Below are positions 52,424 through 62,341 of a stretch of DNA of 64,000 nucleotides, piece after piece. The position numbers and the translations under genes were made by a program. The number at the start of each line of letters is the position of its first letter. The first letter of the stretch is position 1. Under the pieces are notes generated by a model that did not search any database, was not told where the DNA came from, and saw nothing but the letters and a program-made list of their open reading frames with translations. The stretch is from positions 310,001-374,000 of the forward strand of contig NZ_VWWO01000003.1 of assembly GCF_011752935.1 (NCBI RefSeq). The letters run 5' to 3'. This DNA is from Chitinophaga sp. Cy-1792 (GTDB lineage Bacteria > Bacteroidota > Bacteroidia > Chitinophagales > Chitinophagaceae).

Positions 52424-55400
52424 ATGGCTATCAAGAAAGAAAATCGTCCTAAATCAAATTTTAACAGCATCACCATTAGTCTGGCTTCTCCTGATGTAAT
52501 TCTGGAGCGTTCATACGGTGAGGTGCTGAAACCTGAAACCATTAACTACCGTACTTACAAGCCGGAACGTGATGGTTTATTCTGCGAAAGAATATTCGGG
52601 CCTGTAAAGGATTACGAGTGCTATTGCGGAAAATATAAACGTATCCGTTATAAGGGTATCGTTTGCGACCGTTGTGGTGTTGAAGTTACCGAGAAGAAAG
52701 TACGTCGCGAAAGAATGGGACATATTCGTTTAGTGGTTCCCGTTGTACACATCTGGTACTTCAAATCTCTCCCAAATAAAATCGGTTACCTGCTGGGTAT
52801 GTCTTCCAAGAAACTGGAGACGATCATTTACTACGAGCGTTATGTAGTAATTCAGGCAGGTGCTAAACAGGAAAAAGGTCTGAACTACGGTGATCTGCTC
52901 ACTGAAGAAGAATACCTGGATATCCTGGATACACTCCCTAAAGACAATCAGCTGTTACCGGATGAAGATCCTAACAAGTTTATTGCTAAGATGGGTGCTG
53001 AAGCGGTGGAAATGATGCTGTCACGTATAGACCTCGATGGTTTATCTTACCAGCTGCGTAACCAGGCTGCTACTGAAACTTCTCAGCAACGTAAAGCGGA
53101 AGCGCTGAAACGTCTGAGCGTAGTGGAAGCTTTCCGTGAAGCTAATGGCCGTGTAGAAAACCGTCCTGAATGGATGGTAATGCAATATATCCCTGTTGTT
53201 CCACCAGAACTGCGTCCGCTGGTTCCATTGGATGGTGGTCGTTTCGCGTCTTCTGACCTGAACGATCTGTACCGCAGGGTGATCATTCGTAACAACCGTC
53301 TGAAGCGTCTGATCGAAATTAAAGCACCAGAGGTGATCCTGCGTAACGAAAAACGTATGCTGCAGGAAGCGGTGGATTCACTGTTCGATAACAGCCGTAA
53401 ATCAAATGCGGTGAAAGCGGAAGGTGGTCGTGCGCTGAAATCTCTCTCTGATGTACTGAAAGGTAAACAAGGTCGTTTCCGTCAGAACTTGCTCGGTAAA
53501 CGTGTGGATTACTCCGGTCGTTCTGTAATCGTGGTAGGTCCTGAACTGAAACTGCATGAGTGCGGTCTGCCAAAAGATATGGCGGCAGAGCTGTTCAAAC
53601 CGTTTATCATTCGTAAACTGATTGAAAGAGGTATTGTTAAAACCGTGAAATCAGCTAAGAAGCTGGTAGATCGTAAAGAAGCAGTTGTTTGGGATATCCT
53701 GGAAAACGTACTGAAAGGTCACCCGGTTATGTTAAACCGTGCTCCAACCCTTCACCGTTTGTCTATCCAGGCGTTCCAGCCTAAACTGGTAGAAGGTAAG
53801 GCAATCCAGCTTCACCCACTCGTATGTTCTGCGTTCAACGCGGATTTCGATGGTGACCAGATGGCGGTACACGTTCCATTGAGCAACGCCGCAATCCTGG
53901 AAGCCCAGCTGTTGATGCTGTCTTCACACAACATTCTTAACCCGCAGAACGGTACGCCAATTACCCTGCCTTCACAGGACATGGTACTCGGTCTGTACTA
54001 CATCACTAAGGGTAAGAAAACGATGGGTGATGTCATCGTAAAAGGTGAGGGTAAAGCTTTCTATTCTGCAGAAGAAGTTATTATCGCACATAACGAAGGT
54101 CAGGTAGACCTGCATGCTCACATCCGTGTTAAAGCTGATGTAAGAAATGCAAACGGTGAGCTGGAAAGAAAGCTGATCGAAACTACCGTGGGTCGCGTAT
54201 TGTTTAACCAGCACGTTCCTAAAGCTGCCGGTTATGTAAACGCCCTGCTGACCAAAAAATCCCTGCGTGAAATCATTGGTGATATCATCAAATACACGAA
54301 CATCCCTACTACAGCGAAGTTCCTGGATGATATCAAGCAATTAGGTTTCCGTACTGCGTTCCGTGGTGGTTTGTCCTTCAACATCAATGACCTGATCATT
54401 CCTGATGTTAAACAGGATATGATTGATGGTGCTGGTGGTGAGGTAGATGAAGTTTGGGATAACTACAACATGGGTCTGATTACCAATAACGAACGTTATA
54501 ACCAGATCATTGATATTTGGTCCCGTGTGGATACCAAGATCACTGAAACGCTGATCCGCGAGCTGGCAACAGATAAACAGGGCTTCAACTCTGTGTACAT
54601 GATGCTTGATTCCGGTGCGCGTGGTTCCAAACAGCAGATTAAACAGCTGGCTGGTATCAGGGGTCTGATGGCTAAACCTCGTAAGTCTGGTTCTACTGGT
54701 TCTGAGATTATCGAGAACCCGGTATTGTCCAACTTTAAGGATGGTCTGAACGTATTGGAGTACTTCATTTCTACGCACGGTGCGCGTAAAGGTCTTGCGG
54801 ATACGGCGTTGAAAACAGCGGATGCGGGTTACCTGACCCGTCGTCTGGTAGACGTTGCACAGGATGTGGTTATCAACGAAGAAGATTGCGGAACCCTGCG
54901 TGGTATCGCTACTTCAGCGCTGAAGGATAACGAAGAGGTGGTAGAACCACTGTACGATCGTATCCTGGGCCGTACTTCCCTGCACGACGTTTACGATCCA
55001 CATACAGATGAGCTGATTGTTGCCGGTGGTGAACAAATCACTGAAGAAATCGCTCATCGCATCGAAGACAGCGCTATCGAAACAGTAGAGATCCGTTCTG
55101 TACTGACTTGCGAAAGCCGTCGTGGTGTGTGTGTGAGATGTTATGGTAAAAACCTGGCAACCGGTTACACTGCACAGAGAGGTGATGCTGTAGGTATCAT
55201 CGCTGCACAGTCCATCGGTGAGCCTGGTACACAGTTGACACTCCGTACCTTCCACGTAGGTGGTGTGGCTGGTTCTACTTCAGTTGAATCCGGCCTCGTT
55301 GCTAAGTTTGACGGTACTGTACAATTCGATGGTCTGCGTACTACTACCTACGAAAATAACGAAGGTGATAAAGTACAGGTGGTTATCGGTCGTACCGGTG

Positions 55401-56719
55401 AGCTGCGTATCATGGATGTTAAGAACGATCGTTTGCTGATCACTAACAACATTCCTTACGGTTCTACCTTATTGGTGAAAGATGGTCAGAAAATCGCTAA
55501 AGGCGAGCAGATTTGTACCTGGGATCCATTCAACGCGGTTATCGTGTCTGAGATCAACGGTAGCATTCGTTTCGACAGCATCATTGAAGGTATCACCTTC
55601 CGTGAAGAGGCGGACGAACAAACTGGTCACCGTGAGAAAGTGGTTATCGAAACCAAGGATAAAAATAAGATTCCTTCCATCGTTGTTGAAGGCAACAAGG
55701 AGGTTAAATCATACAACTTACCAGTAGGATCTCACATCGTAATCACTGAAGGTGAAGGCGTGAAATCCGGTCAGGTAATCGTTAAGATTCCTCGTGTACT
55801 CGGTAAGCTCCGGGATATCACGGGTGGTCTGCCACGTGTAACTGAACTGTTTGAAGCACGTAACCCAAGCAACCCTGCTATCGTTTCTGAAATTGATGGT
55901 GTGGTAGCATTCGGTAACATCAAACGTGGTAACCGTGAGATCATCATCGAAAGCCGTGAAGGTCAGATCAAGAAATACCTGGTTCCATTGACCCGTCACA
56001 TCCTGGTACAGGACGGTGACTTCGTGAAAGCTGGTACTTCTCTGTCCGATGGTTCTACCACTCCTGCAGACATCCTGGCTATTAAAGGTCCGTTTGCAGT
56101 ACAGGAATACCTGGTGAATGAGATTCAGGAGGTATACCGCTTACAGGGTGTGAAGATCAACGATAAACACATTGAGGTTATCGTTCGTCAGATGATGCGT
56201 AAAGTAAACATTGAAGATCCGGGTGATACCCGCTTCCTGGAAGGCGATACCGAAGACAGGTTCGACTTCTTCGAAGAGAATGACAATATCTTCGATAAGA
56301 AGGTAGTAACCGAAGCAGGTGAATCTACCGTACTGAAAGCTGGTCAGATCGTGACCCTGCGTCAGGTACGTGAAGAGAACTCGCTGTTACGTCGTTCTGA
56401 TAAACGTCTGGTTGAGTTCCGCGATGCACAGCCGGCAACTTCCAGTCCGTTACTGCAAGGTATTACCAAGGCGTCTCTGGGTACTCGCAGCTGGATTTCA
56501 GCAGCGTCCTTCCAGGAAACGACCAAGGTACTGTCTCAGGCAGCTATCAATGGTAAGATCGATGATATGATGGGCTTGAAAGAGAACGTTATCACCGGTC
56601 ACCTGATCCCTGCAGGTACAGGTTTACGTGAATTCGAAAACATGATCGTAGGTTCTAAGGAAGAATACGATATCCTGGCATCTTCTAAAGAAGTATTCCA
56701 GTTTGATGAAGAAGAATAG
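52424..56719 (+). CDS. rpoC: DNA-directed RNA polymerase subunit beta'
   Basis: 1,431-residue beta' subunit. The N-terminal zinc finger (CYCGKYK...VCDRCGVEV, near residue 67) and the catalytic Mg site [12 protein letters not shown] (near residue 470) are intact, as are the trigger loop and the second zinc site ([13 protein letters not shown] near 900). Followed by a strong terminator; the DUF3467 gene that often follows rpoC in Bacteroidota is absent here. Confidence 0.98.
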   Translation: MAIKKENRPKSNFNSITISLASPDVILERSYGEVLKPETINYRTYKPERDGLFCERIFGPVKDYECYCGKYKRIRYKGIVCDRCGVEVTEKKVRRERMGHIRLVVPVVHIWYFKSLPNKIGYLLGMSSKKLETIIYYERYVVIQAGAKQEKGLNYGDLLTEEEYLDILDTLPKDNQLLPDEDPNKFIAKMGAEAVEMMLSRIDLDGLSYQLRNQAATETSQQRKAEALKRLSVVEAFREANGRVENRPEWMVMQYIPVVPPELRPLVPLDGGRFASSDLNDLYRRVIIRNNRLKRLIEIKAPEVILRNEKRMLQEAVDSLFDNSRKSNAVKAEGGRALKSLSDVLKGKQGRFRQNLLGKRVDYSGRSVIVVGPELKLHECGLPKDMAAELFKPFIIRKLIERGIVKTVKSAKKLVDRKEAVVWDILENVLKGHPVMLNRAPTLHRLSIQAFQPKLVEGKAIQLHPLVCSAFNADFDGDQMAVHVPLSNAAILEAQLLMLSSHNILNPQNGTPITLPSQDMVLGLYYITKGKKTMGDVIVKGEGKAFYSAEEVIIAHNEGQVDLHAHIRVKADVRNANGELERKLIETTVGRVLFNQHVPKAAGYVNALLTKKSLREIIGDIIKYTNIPTTAKFLDDIKQLGFRTAFRGGLSFNINDLIIPDVKQDMIDGAGGEVDEVWDNYNMGLITNNERYNQIIDIWSRVDTKITETLIRELATDKQGFNSVYMMLDSGARGSKQQIKQLAGIRGLMAKPRKSGSTGSEIIENPVLSNFKDGLNVLEYFISTHGARKGLADTALKTADAGYLTRRLVDVAQDVVINEEDCGTLRGIATSALKDNEEVVEPLYDRILGRTSLHDVYDPHTDELIVAGGEQITEEIAHRIEDSAIETVEIRSVLTCESRRGVCVRCYGKNLATGYTAQRGDAVGIIAAQSIGEPGTQLTLRTFHVGGVAGSTSVESGLVAKFDGTVQFDGLRTTTYENNEGDKVQVVIGRTGELRIMDVKNDRLLITNNIPYGSTLLVKDGQKIAKGEQICTWDPFNAVIVSEINGSIRFDSIIEGITFREEADEQTGHREKVVIETKDKNKIPSIVVEGNKEVKSYNLPVGSHIVITEGEGVKSGQVIVKIPRVLGKLRDITGGLPRVTELFEARNPSNPAIVSEIDGVVAFGNIKRGNREIIIESREGQIKKYLVPLTRHILVQDGDFVKAGTSLSDGSTTPADILAIKGPFAVQEYLVNEIQEVYRLQGVKINDKHIEVIVRQMMRKVNIEDPGDTRFLEGDTEDRFDFFEENDNIFDKKVVTEAGESTVLKAGQIVTLRQVREENSLLRRSDKRLVEFRDAQPATSSPLLQGITKASLGTRSWISAASFQETTKVLSQAAINGKIDDMMGLKENVITGHLIPAGTGLREFENMIVGSKEEYDILASSKEVFQFDEEE

Positions 56720-56743
56720 TGCGTAAGCATTGTAATATTATAG

Positions 56744-56776
56744 AAGCCCTCTCTACACAGGTAGAGAGGGCTTTTT
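56744..56776 (+). terminator. Terminator of the rpl-rpo operon
   Basis: AAGCCCTCTCTAC/GTAGAGAGGGCTT perfect stem, ACAG loop, then five T. Ends the rplK-rpoC transcript. Confidence 0.93.
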
Positions 56777-56913
56777 GTTTGAATTGATATTCCTGTTTCG
56801 CTCCCGGCCGGAGGCCGGGGACAGAATCGCGTTTATAACATGAATAAGCGTATCTATTTAATCGATAAGAGTGGAAGGAAATATGCGCTAGCTTTGATAA
56901 TAAATCAAGGCAT

Positions 56914-57555
56914 ATGGGAATCATTGTTCAACAAACCTATTCCAGGCAACAGGAGATTGTGAATGGGTTAATTCACGCGGCAGGAGTTATTTTTGGGGTA
57001 AGCGCATTGCCGGTACTGACGGCCATTGCAGCCACGCATGGCAATACGCCGGGCATCGTGGGCGCCGGTATTTACAGCTTCTGTTTTATTCTGCTGTTTA
57101 CAAATTCAACGGTATATCATCTTAGCCTGGAGCCATACGTAAAAAAGATTTTCCTGGTGTTTGATCACATCAGTATCTATTTCCTGATAGCGGGTACCTA
57201 TACCCCTTTTATCCTGGTATATCTGCTGAATTCATTCGGGATAACATTGTTGTGCATCCTGTGGGGACTGACGCTGGTAGGCGTATTTTTTAAGGTATGG
57301 TTTACGGGAAAATTTGAAATATTATCTACCATCATTTACCTGGTCATGGGATGGATAATGGTAGTGGGAGGCAAGCGCTTCTTTGAGCATATGTCTGTAC
57401 CGGTTATTTCGATGTTATTTGCGGGTGGGATATTGTATTCTGCCGGGGTATTTTTCTATGTATGGGATAAGTACAAGTATACACATGCCGTATGGCATTT
57501 CCTGGTGCTGGCAGCGGCGGTCTGTCATTATGTGGCGGTGTTGCTGGCGGTATAA
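56914..57555 (+). CDS. Hemolysin III family protein (PAQR superfamily)
   Basis: 213 residues, seven hydrophobic segments between residues 17 and 213. It has the HlyIII/YqfA signature: NGLIHAAGVIFG at the start, TVYHLS (metal-ligand His) near residue 67, FDHISIYFLIAGTYTPF near 89, and a C-terminal His pair (HAVWHFLVL). Bacterial PAQR members are inner-membrane proteins; haemolytic activity is an old name and not a safe function. A TAGCTTTG element lies at 56889-56896. Confidence 0.88.
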   Translation: MGIIVQQTYSRQQEIVNGLIHAAGVIFGVSALPVLTAIAATHGNTPGIVGAGIYSFCFILLFTNSTVYHLSLEPYVKKIFLVFDHISIYFLIAGTYTPFILVYLLNSFGITLLCILWGLTLVGVFFKVWFTGKFEILSTIIYLVMGWIMVVGGKRFFEHMSVPVISMLFAGGILYSAGVFFYVWDKYKYTHAVWHFLVLAAAVCHYVAVLLAV

Positions 57556-57582
57556 TCAAGGTGATCATCTACCTAAAAAAAC

Positions 57583-57629
57583 ATAACAAAACGGCTGTTG
57601 CTACCTGGTAGCAACAGCCGTTTTGTTAT
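57583..57629. terminator. Bidirectional terminator
   Basis: Perfect 22-bp inverted repeat (57583-57604 with 57608-57629) with a 3-nt CTG loop, between the convergent HlyIII gene and the charged repeat protein gene. Confidence 0.92.
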
Positions 57630-57642
57630 TATAGAGGCAGTA

Positions 57643-58071
57643 TTATCCTTTTTTCTCGTCTTTCTTTTCTTCTTTGTGTTCGTGGTGCTCTTTAGGATCA
57701 TGTTTACCATCTTTAGGCTCTTTATGATCTTTAGGATCGCGAGGGCCTTTAGCGTCGTGGCGTTCTTTGTTTTCCGCTACTTTTTTATCGTGTTCCGCTT
57801 TTTTCTCTTCACGATTTTTGTCTTGTTTTTCTTTGTTTTCCGCTACTTTTTTATCGTGTTCTGCTTTTTTCTCTTCGCGGATTTTGTCTTGTTTTTCCTT
57901 GTCTAATTTGTGGTCTTCTTTTTTGTCATCTTTTTTCCCGTCTTTCTTCTCCTGGTGCCATTCTTTTTTGTCTTTCCTGTCTTTGTTGTCCTGTTGGGTT
58001 TTGTCTTGTGCAAAGGCAGTAACAGAAACGCCTAAAATGAAGGCAGGGATAAGGATAGTTTTTTTGTTCAT
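57643..58071 (-). CDS. Exported Lys/Glu/Asp/His-rich repeat protein
   Basis: 142 residues with a signal peptide (1-21, AFAQ). The mature part is almost wholly Lys, Glu, Asp, His, Asn and Gln. A 22-residue unit starting KQDK..REEKKAEHDK is present twice in tandem (residues 60-81 and 82-103), and the DNA shows the matching 66-bp repeat. It is predicted fully helical or disordered. His-rich end (KEHHEHKEE) could bind metal. No family recognised; real coding is supported by the signal peptide and frame conservation between repeats. Confidence 0.7.
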   Translation of the reverse strand: MNKKTILIPAFILGVSVTAFAQDKTQQDNKDRKDKKEWHQEKKDGKKDDKKEDHKLDKEKQDKIREEKKAEHDKKVAENKEKQDKNREEKKAEHDKKVAENKERHDAKGPRDPKDHKEPKDGKHDPKEHHEHKEEKKDEKKG

Positions 58072-58189
58072 TTTTACGTGTTTAAAAAAATTATAAAGTG
58101 TTTTACGGTGACTTAGACTATCTATTTGAATAATTGTTTAAACGCAATTAAAAGTTATTTTTGAGTTTATAATTTATGAACCGGGATTA

Positions 58190-58867
58190 ATGAAACAGCT
58201 TCTATTAATAGTTACTTTAGGTGTGGTCCTATTTGCGGCATGTAAGAAGGACAGCGATAGTGCGATACCTTCCACACAGTCGAACTTTAAATTTTTCAAT
58301 GGTGTACCAGGAGCGGTATTCGGGGTAAAGCTGGATACGGTGACGGTATCATCAGGTGTGAATTATGGAGAGGCAACAGCATATAAGTCAATGCGGGCGC
58401 AGTCTTACAATCTGACAATCATCAATGGTAATCAGCAATTGGCGCTTGGGCAGTTCTTTTTAAGGAATGGGAAGAATTTCACGTTGTTCCTTGGAGCGGA
58501 TACCAGTGGCAAGCTGCTGACATACGTATGGGCGGAGGATGATTTATCGGCGGTGCCGGGAGATAGTGCCAGGTGGAGAGTGGTAGACCTGAGTGATTCG
58601 TATAAGACGAATAACAGATCTGCGTTGCCACTGGATTTCAGGATGGATACCACGCGTGTATTCAGGGCCGTTGTATTTGGGGGCATTACGAAGTACGCCA
58701 ATATTTTCGCGCCATCTAACTATACATTGAATGTGAATTACGTTGATTCCAGCAAGGTGATGGGGTCTTTTCCGACTGGATTCCTGAAGGGGAAATCGTA
58801 TACTTATGTAGCTACGGGGAATGCGAATACTACAAATTTTCAGGTATTTCAGGTACAAAATAACTAA
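58190..58867 (+). CDS. DUF4397 lipoprotein
   Basis: 225 residues. Signal peptide with lipobox FAAC gives lipidated Cys18, followed by KKDSDS, a Bacteroidota-type start. The mature part matches DUF4397 in style: FFNGVPGA, then a beta-sandwich with YTLFLGADTSG-like strands. DUF4397 is frequent in surface proteins of this phylum; function unknown. Stands alone. Confidence 0.8.
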   Translation: MKQLLLIVTLGVVLFAACKKDSDSAIPSTQSNFKFFNGVPGAVFGVKLDTVTVSSGVNYGEATAYKSMRAQSYNLTIINGNQQLALGQFFLRNGKNFTLFLGADTSGKLLTYVWAEDDLSAVPGDSARWRVVDLSDSYKTNNRSALPLDFRMDTTRVFRAVVFGGITKYANIFAPSNYTLNVNYVDSSKVMGSFPTGFLKGKSYTYVATGNANTTNFQVFQVQNN

Positions 58868-59036
58868 AATGCCTATATTGGGTGCCAATAGGATGTAATC
58901 GGCTGTAGCAAGGCGTGAGCACCTTATAAGTTAAAACATAGATAAATATTTTAAATCAAATTTGAAAATCCGGCAAAATCTTTATTTTAGCCGTTCTATT
59001 TTCAAAAATTAAATTGTAGAAAATCTACCCATAAAC

Positions 59037-59654
59037 ATGCGCACTCGTAATCAATTCGTGTCTAAAGGATTAATGGCGACGCTGGCTGCCGGCTTATTCG
59101 TAGCTTGCCAGAACAACAAACAAGCTGGTACGGCACCTGCTGCCAACACCAACACTGCAGCGCCTACTGCTGCCAGTTTCAAAATTGCATATGTAGACCT
59201 GGATACACTCGAAGCGCACTTTGAATATTTCAAATTGAAAAGGGCTGAGCTGGAGAAAAAGCAACAGTCTATGGACAATACCCTGCAAGCTAAAATGCGT
59301 AGCCTGCAGAATGAATTTGAAGATTTACAGCGTAAAGCAGCTACACTGACGCAGGAGCAGGGAGAGAACATTCAGCGTGGTATCCTGGCTAAAAAGCAGC
59401 AGCTGGAGCAGGAAGCACAGCAGATGCGTGGTCAGTATGCGGAGCAGGAAGCAAAATTCAACGAAGAGTTACAGGGCCGCCTGGATACCTTCCTTGAAAA
59501 TTTCAATAAAGACAAACGTTTTGCATATATTTTCTCTTATCGTAAGGGAGCAAGCAATATCCTGTACAAAGATTCTTCTTTTGATATCACCACAGATGTG
59601 ATCAAAGGTATGAATGAGCTGGGTGCAGCAGCAGGAGCAACTCCGGCAAAATAA
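59037..59654 (+). CDS. Skp/OmpH family protein with a lipobox
   Basis: 205 residues. Coiled-coil arms span about residues 65-145 (LKRAELEKKQQSM through QLEQEAQQMRGQY), closed by a beta body (FKIAYVDLDTLEAHF and FAYIFSYRKGASNILYKD), the fold of the periplasmic chaperone Skp. Unlike Skp of E. coli it has a lipobox-like VAC at residues 22-24 and a long Ala/Thr/Asn linker, so it may be membrane anchored. A client-holding chaperone role for outer-membrane proteins is inferred. Confidence 0.88.
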   Translation: MRTRNQFVSKGLMATLAAGLFVACQNNKQAGTAPAANTNTAAPTAASFKIAYVDLDTLEAHFEYFKLKRAELEKKQQSMDNTLQAKMRSLQNEFEDLQRKAATLTQEQGENIQRGILAKKQQLEQEAQQMRGQYAEQEAKFNEELQGRLDTFLENFNKDKRFAYIFSYRKGASNILYKDSSFDITTDVIKGMNELGAAAGATPAK

Positions 59655-59695
59655 TTTGCTAAAAAGAGAATCTTGAAGAAAATTTTCTACCTTAT

Positions 59696-59726
59696 AGTCC
59701 CGGTTCATTGAGCCGGGACTTTTTTA
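59696..59726 (+). terminator. Terminator after the OmpH-like gene
   Basis: AGTCCCGGTTC/GAGCCGGGACT stem (one GT pair), ATTGA loop, six T. It lies 19 bp before the APC permease start. Confidence 0.9.
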
Positions 59727-59744
59727 TTACTACTACCTGAACAT

Positions 59745-61202
59745 ATGGAAATCAACCAAACTAAATCTGCAACGCCAACTGCGGCAAATTCATTCAAGCC
59801 AACATTAGGCTTACTCGATGCCACCATGGTCGTCGCCGGCTCCATGATAGGCTCCGGAATCTTTCTTGTAACAGCTGAAATAGCCCGTAATGTGGGTGGG
59901 GCTGGCTGGATCACCGCCATGTGGGTATTGGCCGGCGTGGTAACGCTGATAGCCGCCCTGAGCTATGGTGAGCTGTCGGGCATGTACCCCAAAGCCGGTG
60001 GTCAGTATGTATACCTGCGTGAAGCATACAATCCCTTTATTGCCTTTTTGTTTGGATGGACACAGTTCGGTGTTATCCAGACGGGGACCATTGCAGCTGT
60101 GGCAGTAGCTTTCGCGAAATTTACCGCTTATCTTATCCCATCTTTCAGCGAAAAAAATATCCTGTTACACACGCCATTGGTAGATATTTCTGCCGCACAG
60201 ATTGTGGCAATTATTTCTATCATCTTACTAACATTTATCAACACACGTGGGGTAAAACATGGGAAAGTCATCCAGACAGTATTTACGCTGGCGAAGTTAT
60301 TATCCCTGTTTGGGCTGATCATTTTCGGGTTTCTGCTGGGAGCAAAGGCGGAGATCTGGCATGCCAACTGGGAACATGCCTGGGAGGCGAATTCACTGAG
60401 TTTGCTGGATGGTAATATTGTTACCTCCGGACTTACCGGCATTGCGTTTCTGGGTGCGATAGCCATTTCTATGAAGGGGTCGCTGTTTTCCAGCGATGCC
60501 TGGAATAATGTGACATTTATTGCCGGAGAGATCAAGAATCCAAAGAAGAATATAGGCAGGTCATTGTTTTTAGGTACGCTGATCGTGACAATCATTTATG
60601 TGAGCACTAATCTGATGTATCTGGCAGTAATACCTATCAAGGAAATTGCCTTTGCAGCCAACGACAGGGTAGGTGTGGTTGCTGCGGAGCATATTTTTGG
60701 CGGCGTTGGTTCTATGGTGATTGCCGTGATGATCATGATATCCACTTTTGGCTGCAATAACGGGCTTATTTTGAGTGGGGCGAGGATTTATTATACTATG
60801 GCAGAAGATAAGCTGTTTTTCAAAGGAGCAGGCGAGCTGAATAAGTATAGTGTTCCTGCCAAGGGGCTGTGGATACAGTGTTTGTGGACGAGTCTATTAT
60901 GCCTGACAGGGAGATATAATGATTTGCTGGCGTTGGTAATATTCGGAGTATTATTGTTTTATGTGCTGACGATCTTTGGCATTTTCATATTACGGCGTAA
61001 GCGTCCGGAAATAGAGCGTCCGTACAAGGCATTCGGGTATCCTGTTTTACCGGTTATTTACATGATCGTGGCATTATCATTGGCTGTATTGCTTTTGATG
61101 TTTGAAACCAAGTTTGCTTTGATGGGATTAGGCATTATATTACTAGGAGTTCCGTTGTATTATATCGCTATGAGCCGTCAGAAGAAGGCGATTCAGCGCT
61201 AA
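59745..61202 (+). CDS. APC-family amino acid permease
   Basis: 485 residues, twelve predicted membrane helices. The first carries GSMIGSGIFLVTAEIA (about residues 32-47), the substrate-binding unwound segment of the APC family. Sequence type resembles LAT/AdiC-like antiporters of this phylum. Substrate cannot be read. It lies right after a terminator so needs its own promoter, and is followed by a terminator. Confidence 0.92.
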   Translation: MEINQTKSATPTAANSFKPTLGLLDATMVVAGSMIGSGIFLVTAEIARNVGGAGWITAMWVLAGVVTLIAALSYGELSGMYPKAGGQYVYLREAYNPFIAFLFGWTQFGVIQTGTIAAVAVAFAKFTAYLIPSFSEKNILLHTPLVDISAAQIVAIISIILLTFINTRGVKHGKVIQTVFTLAKLLSLFGLIIFGFLLGAKAEIWHANWEHAWEANSLSLLDGNIVTSGLTGIAFLGAIAISMKGSLFSSDAWNNVTFIAGEIKNPKKNIGRSLFLGTLIVTIIYVSTNLMYLAVIPIKEIAFAANDRVGVVAAEHIFGGVGSMVIAVMIMISTFGCNNGLILSGARIYYTMAEDKLFFKGAGELNKYSVPAKGLWIQCLWTSLLCLTGRYNDLLALVIFGVLLFYVLTIFGIFILRRKRPEIERPYKAFGYPVLPVIYMIVALSLAVLLLMFETKFALMGLGIILLGVPLYYIAMSRQKKAIQR

Positions 61203-61251
61203 AATGGATAAAAAAAATTGAATTTTCACACGAAAGTTGTAGAAAAAAATC

Positions 61252-61290
61252 GGGCCACTGCACATAATATTGCAGTGGCCCCTTTTAATT
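61252..61290 (+). terminator. Terminator after the APC permease gene
   Basis: GGGCCACTGCA/TGCAGTGGCCC perfect stem, CATAATAT loop, followed by a T-rich run. Confidence 0.9.
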
Positions 61291-61775
61291 TGCATCAAGA
61301 GGCAGAGAGATGAAGAGGTGACGCCCCGATAAAGCAGATAGTATTTGAAAACCCTGAATAATTAAAATTGGCCAACAAGGACTTTAACCGAGGAATGAAG
61401 TTTGGAAGTCCGGTATCACAGCTCTCAAAAATACTTTAATGATTGTTGCCCGCTGCAGAGCGGTATTGAAAAATGTGACTGGTTAATGTGATGTGCAGTA
61501 TTTGACGACCCTCAAAATTATTTGCCAAGAGTAATATATACTTCTATTTGAAAAAAAATTACACAAAAAGAAATTTATACCAGCGTTGATAGTAGCGAGA
61601 TCCCTTGTGGGAGTATTGATTTGCTATTGACCCGAGGTTCAAGTTATGAGGTAATGACCTTGCGGAATCACTATCCACAAGATAACCATTAATGCCTATA
61701 CGATTTGCATTCTCGAACATTCACATGACAATCTTTTACAATAAGCGTATGGTTTCAACCATGCGCTTTTTTATT
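61291..61775. other. Gene-free stretch ending in an isolated terminator
   Basis: About 450 bases with no credible reading frame, ending in a hairpin AAGCGTATGGTT/AACCATGCGCTT with six T at 61742-61775. Since the permease is already terminated at 61290, an independent non-coding transcript is possible. I could not assign it to a known RNA family by eye. Confidence 0.35.
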
Positions 61776-61827
61776 TAGTTTGATTTCCATTGAGTGTATA
61801 TTTTATGTTTATATAGATGTCTTTATG

Positions 61828-61907
61828 ATTCCCGTTTAGCGGGCGCCTTCGGCACCCGCTAAACGGGAATATCTGCGGCCGCCTGCGGCGGCCGCAGATA
61901 TTCCCGT
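61828..61907. repeat. Two overlapping large palindromes
   Basis: CCCGTTTAGCGGG with its complement flanks GCCTTCGGC (61829-61868), and CGGGAATATCTGCGGCCGC with its complement (61864-61907, 5-nt centre). The two share the CGGGAATA segment, so only one can fold fully at a time in RNA or single-stranded DNA. Confidence 0.7.
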
Positions 61908-62275
61908 GGAAATTGAAAAGGGCAGGGCCGCAGGCACCTCCCGAAAAAGAAAAGCCCGGCTGCCGCCGGGCTTTTCTCCAAGGAATTGAAAAGGGGAGAG
62001 CAGGCGGCATCTTCTAAACAGGAATGCCCATGACCGGCTGCAGCTATTCCCGTGGAAATTGAAAAGGGAAGGGCTGCAGGGACCTCCCAAAAAGAAAAGC
62101 CCGGCTGCCTCCAGCGGCCGGGTTTTTCTGCAAGGAATAGAAAGGGAAGAGCAAGCGGCATCTTCTAAACAGGAATGCCCATGACCGGCTGCAGCTATTC
62201 CCGTGGAAATTGAAAAGGAAAGGATCGCAGGCATCTCCCGAAAAAAATACGGGGATCGCCGGCCAACTGCCGGCT
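61899..62275. repeat. About 2.5 tandem copies of a 146-151-bp GC-rich repeat
   Basis: Unit begins TATTCCCGTGGAAATTGAAA at 61899, 62045 and 62196 (spacings 146 and 151); the third copy is partial. Each full unit contains a terminator-like hairpin with the GAAAAGCCCGG arm and the words GCGGCATCTTCTAAACAGG and CCCATGACCGGCTGCAG. Copies differ by small changes and length, so they are not an assembly artefact of exact duplication. No protein or RNA family recognised. Confidence 0.75.
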
Positions 62276-62341
62276 TCCCCTTTTACCCGAGCGTATCCAG
62301 AAAAAAAATACTCCTATGTAAGAAAAGTATAATTTTGCCGC

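Noticed and set aside
61380..61430. GAGGAATGAAGTTTGGAAGTCCGG-like text resembling an RNase P core
   Set aside because: The core GAGGAAAGTCC is not intact and no partner conserved region is found downstream.
61836..62234. 132-codon minus-strand open frame and two overlapping ones in the repeat region
   Set aside because: The frames arise from GC-rich tandem repeats and palindromes, the predicted product is low-complexity and frame changes between repeat copies; no start signal or family.
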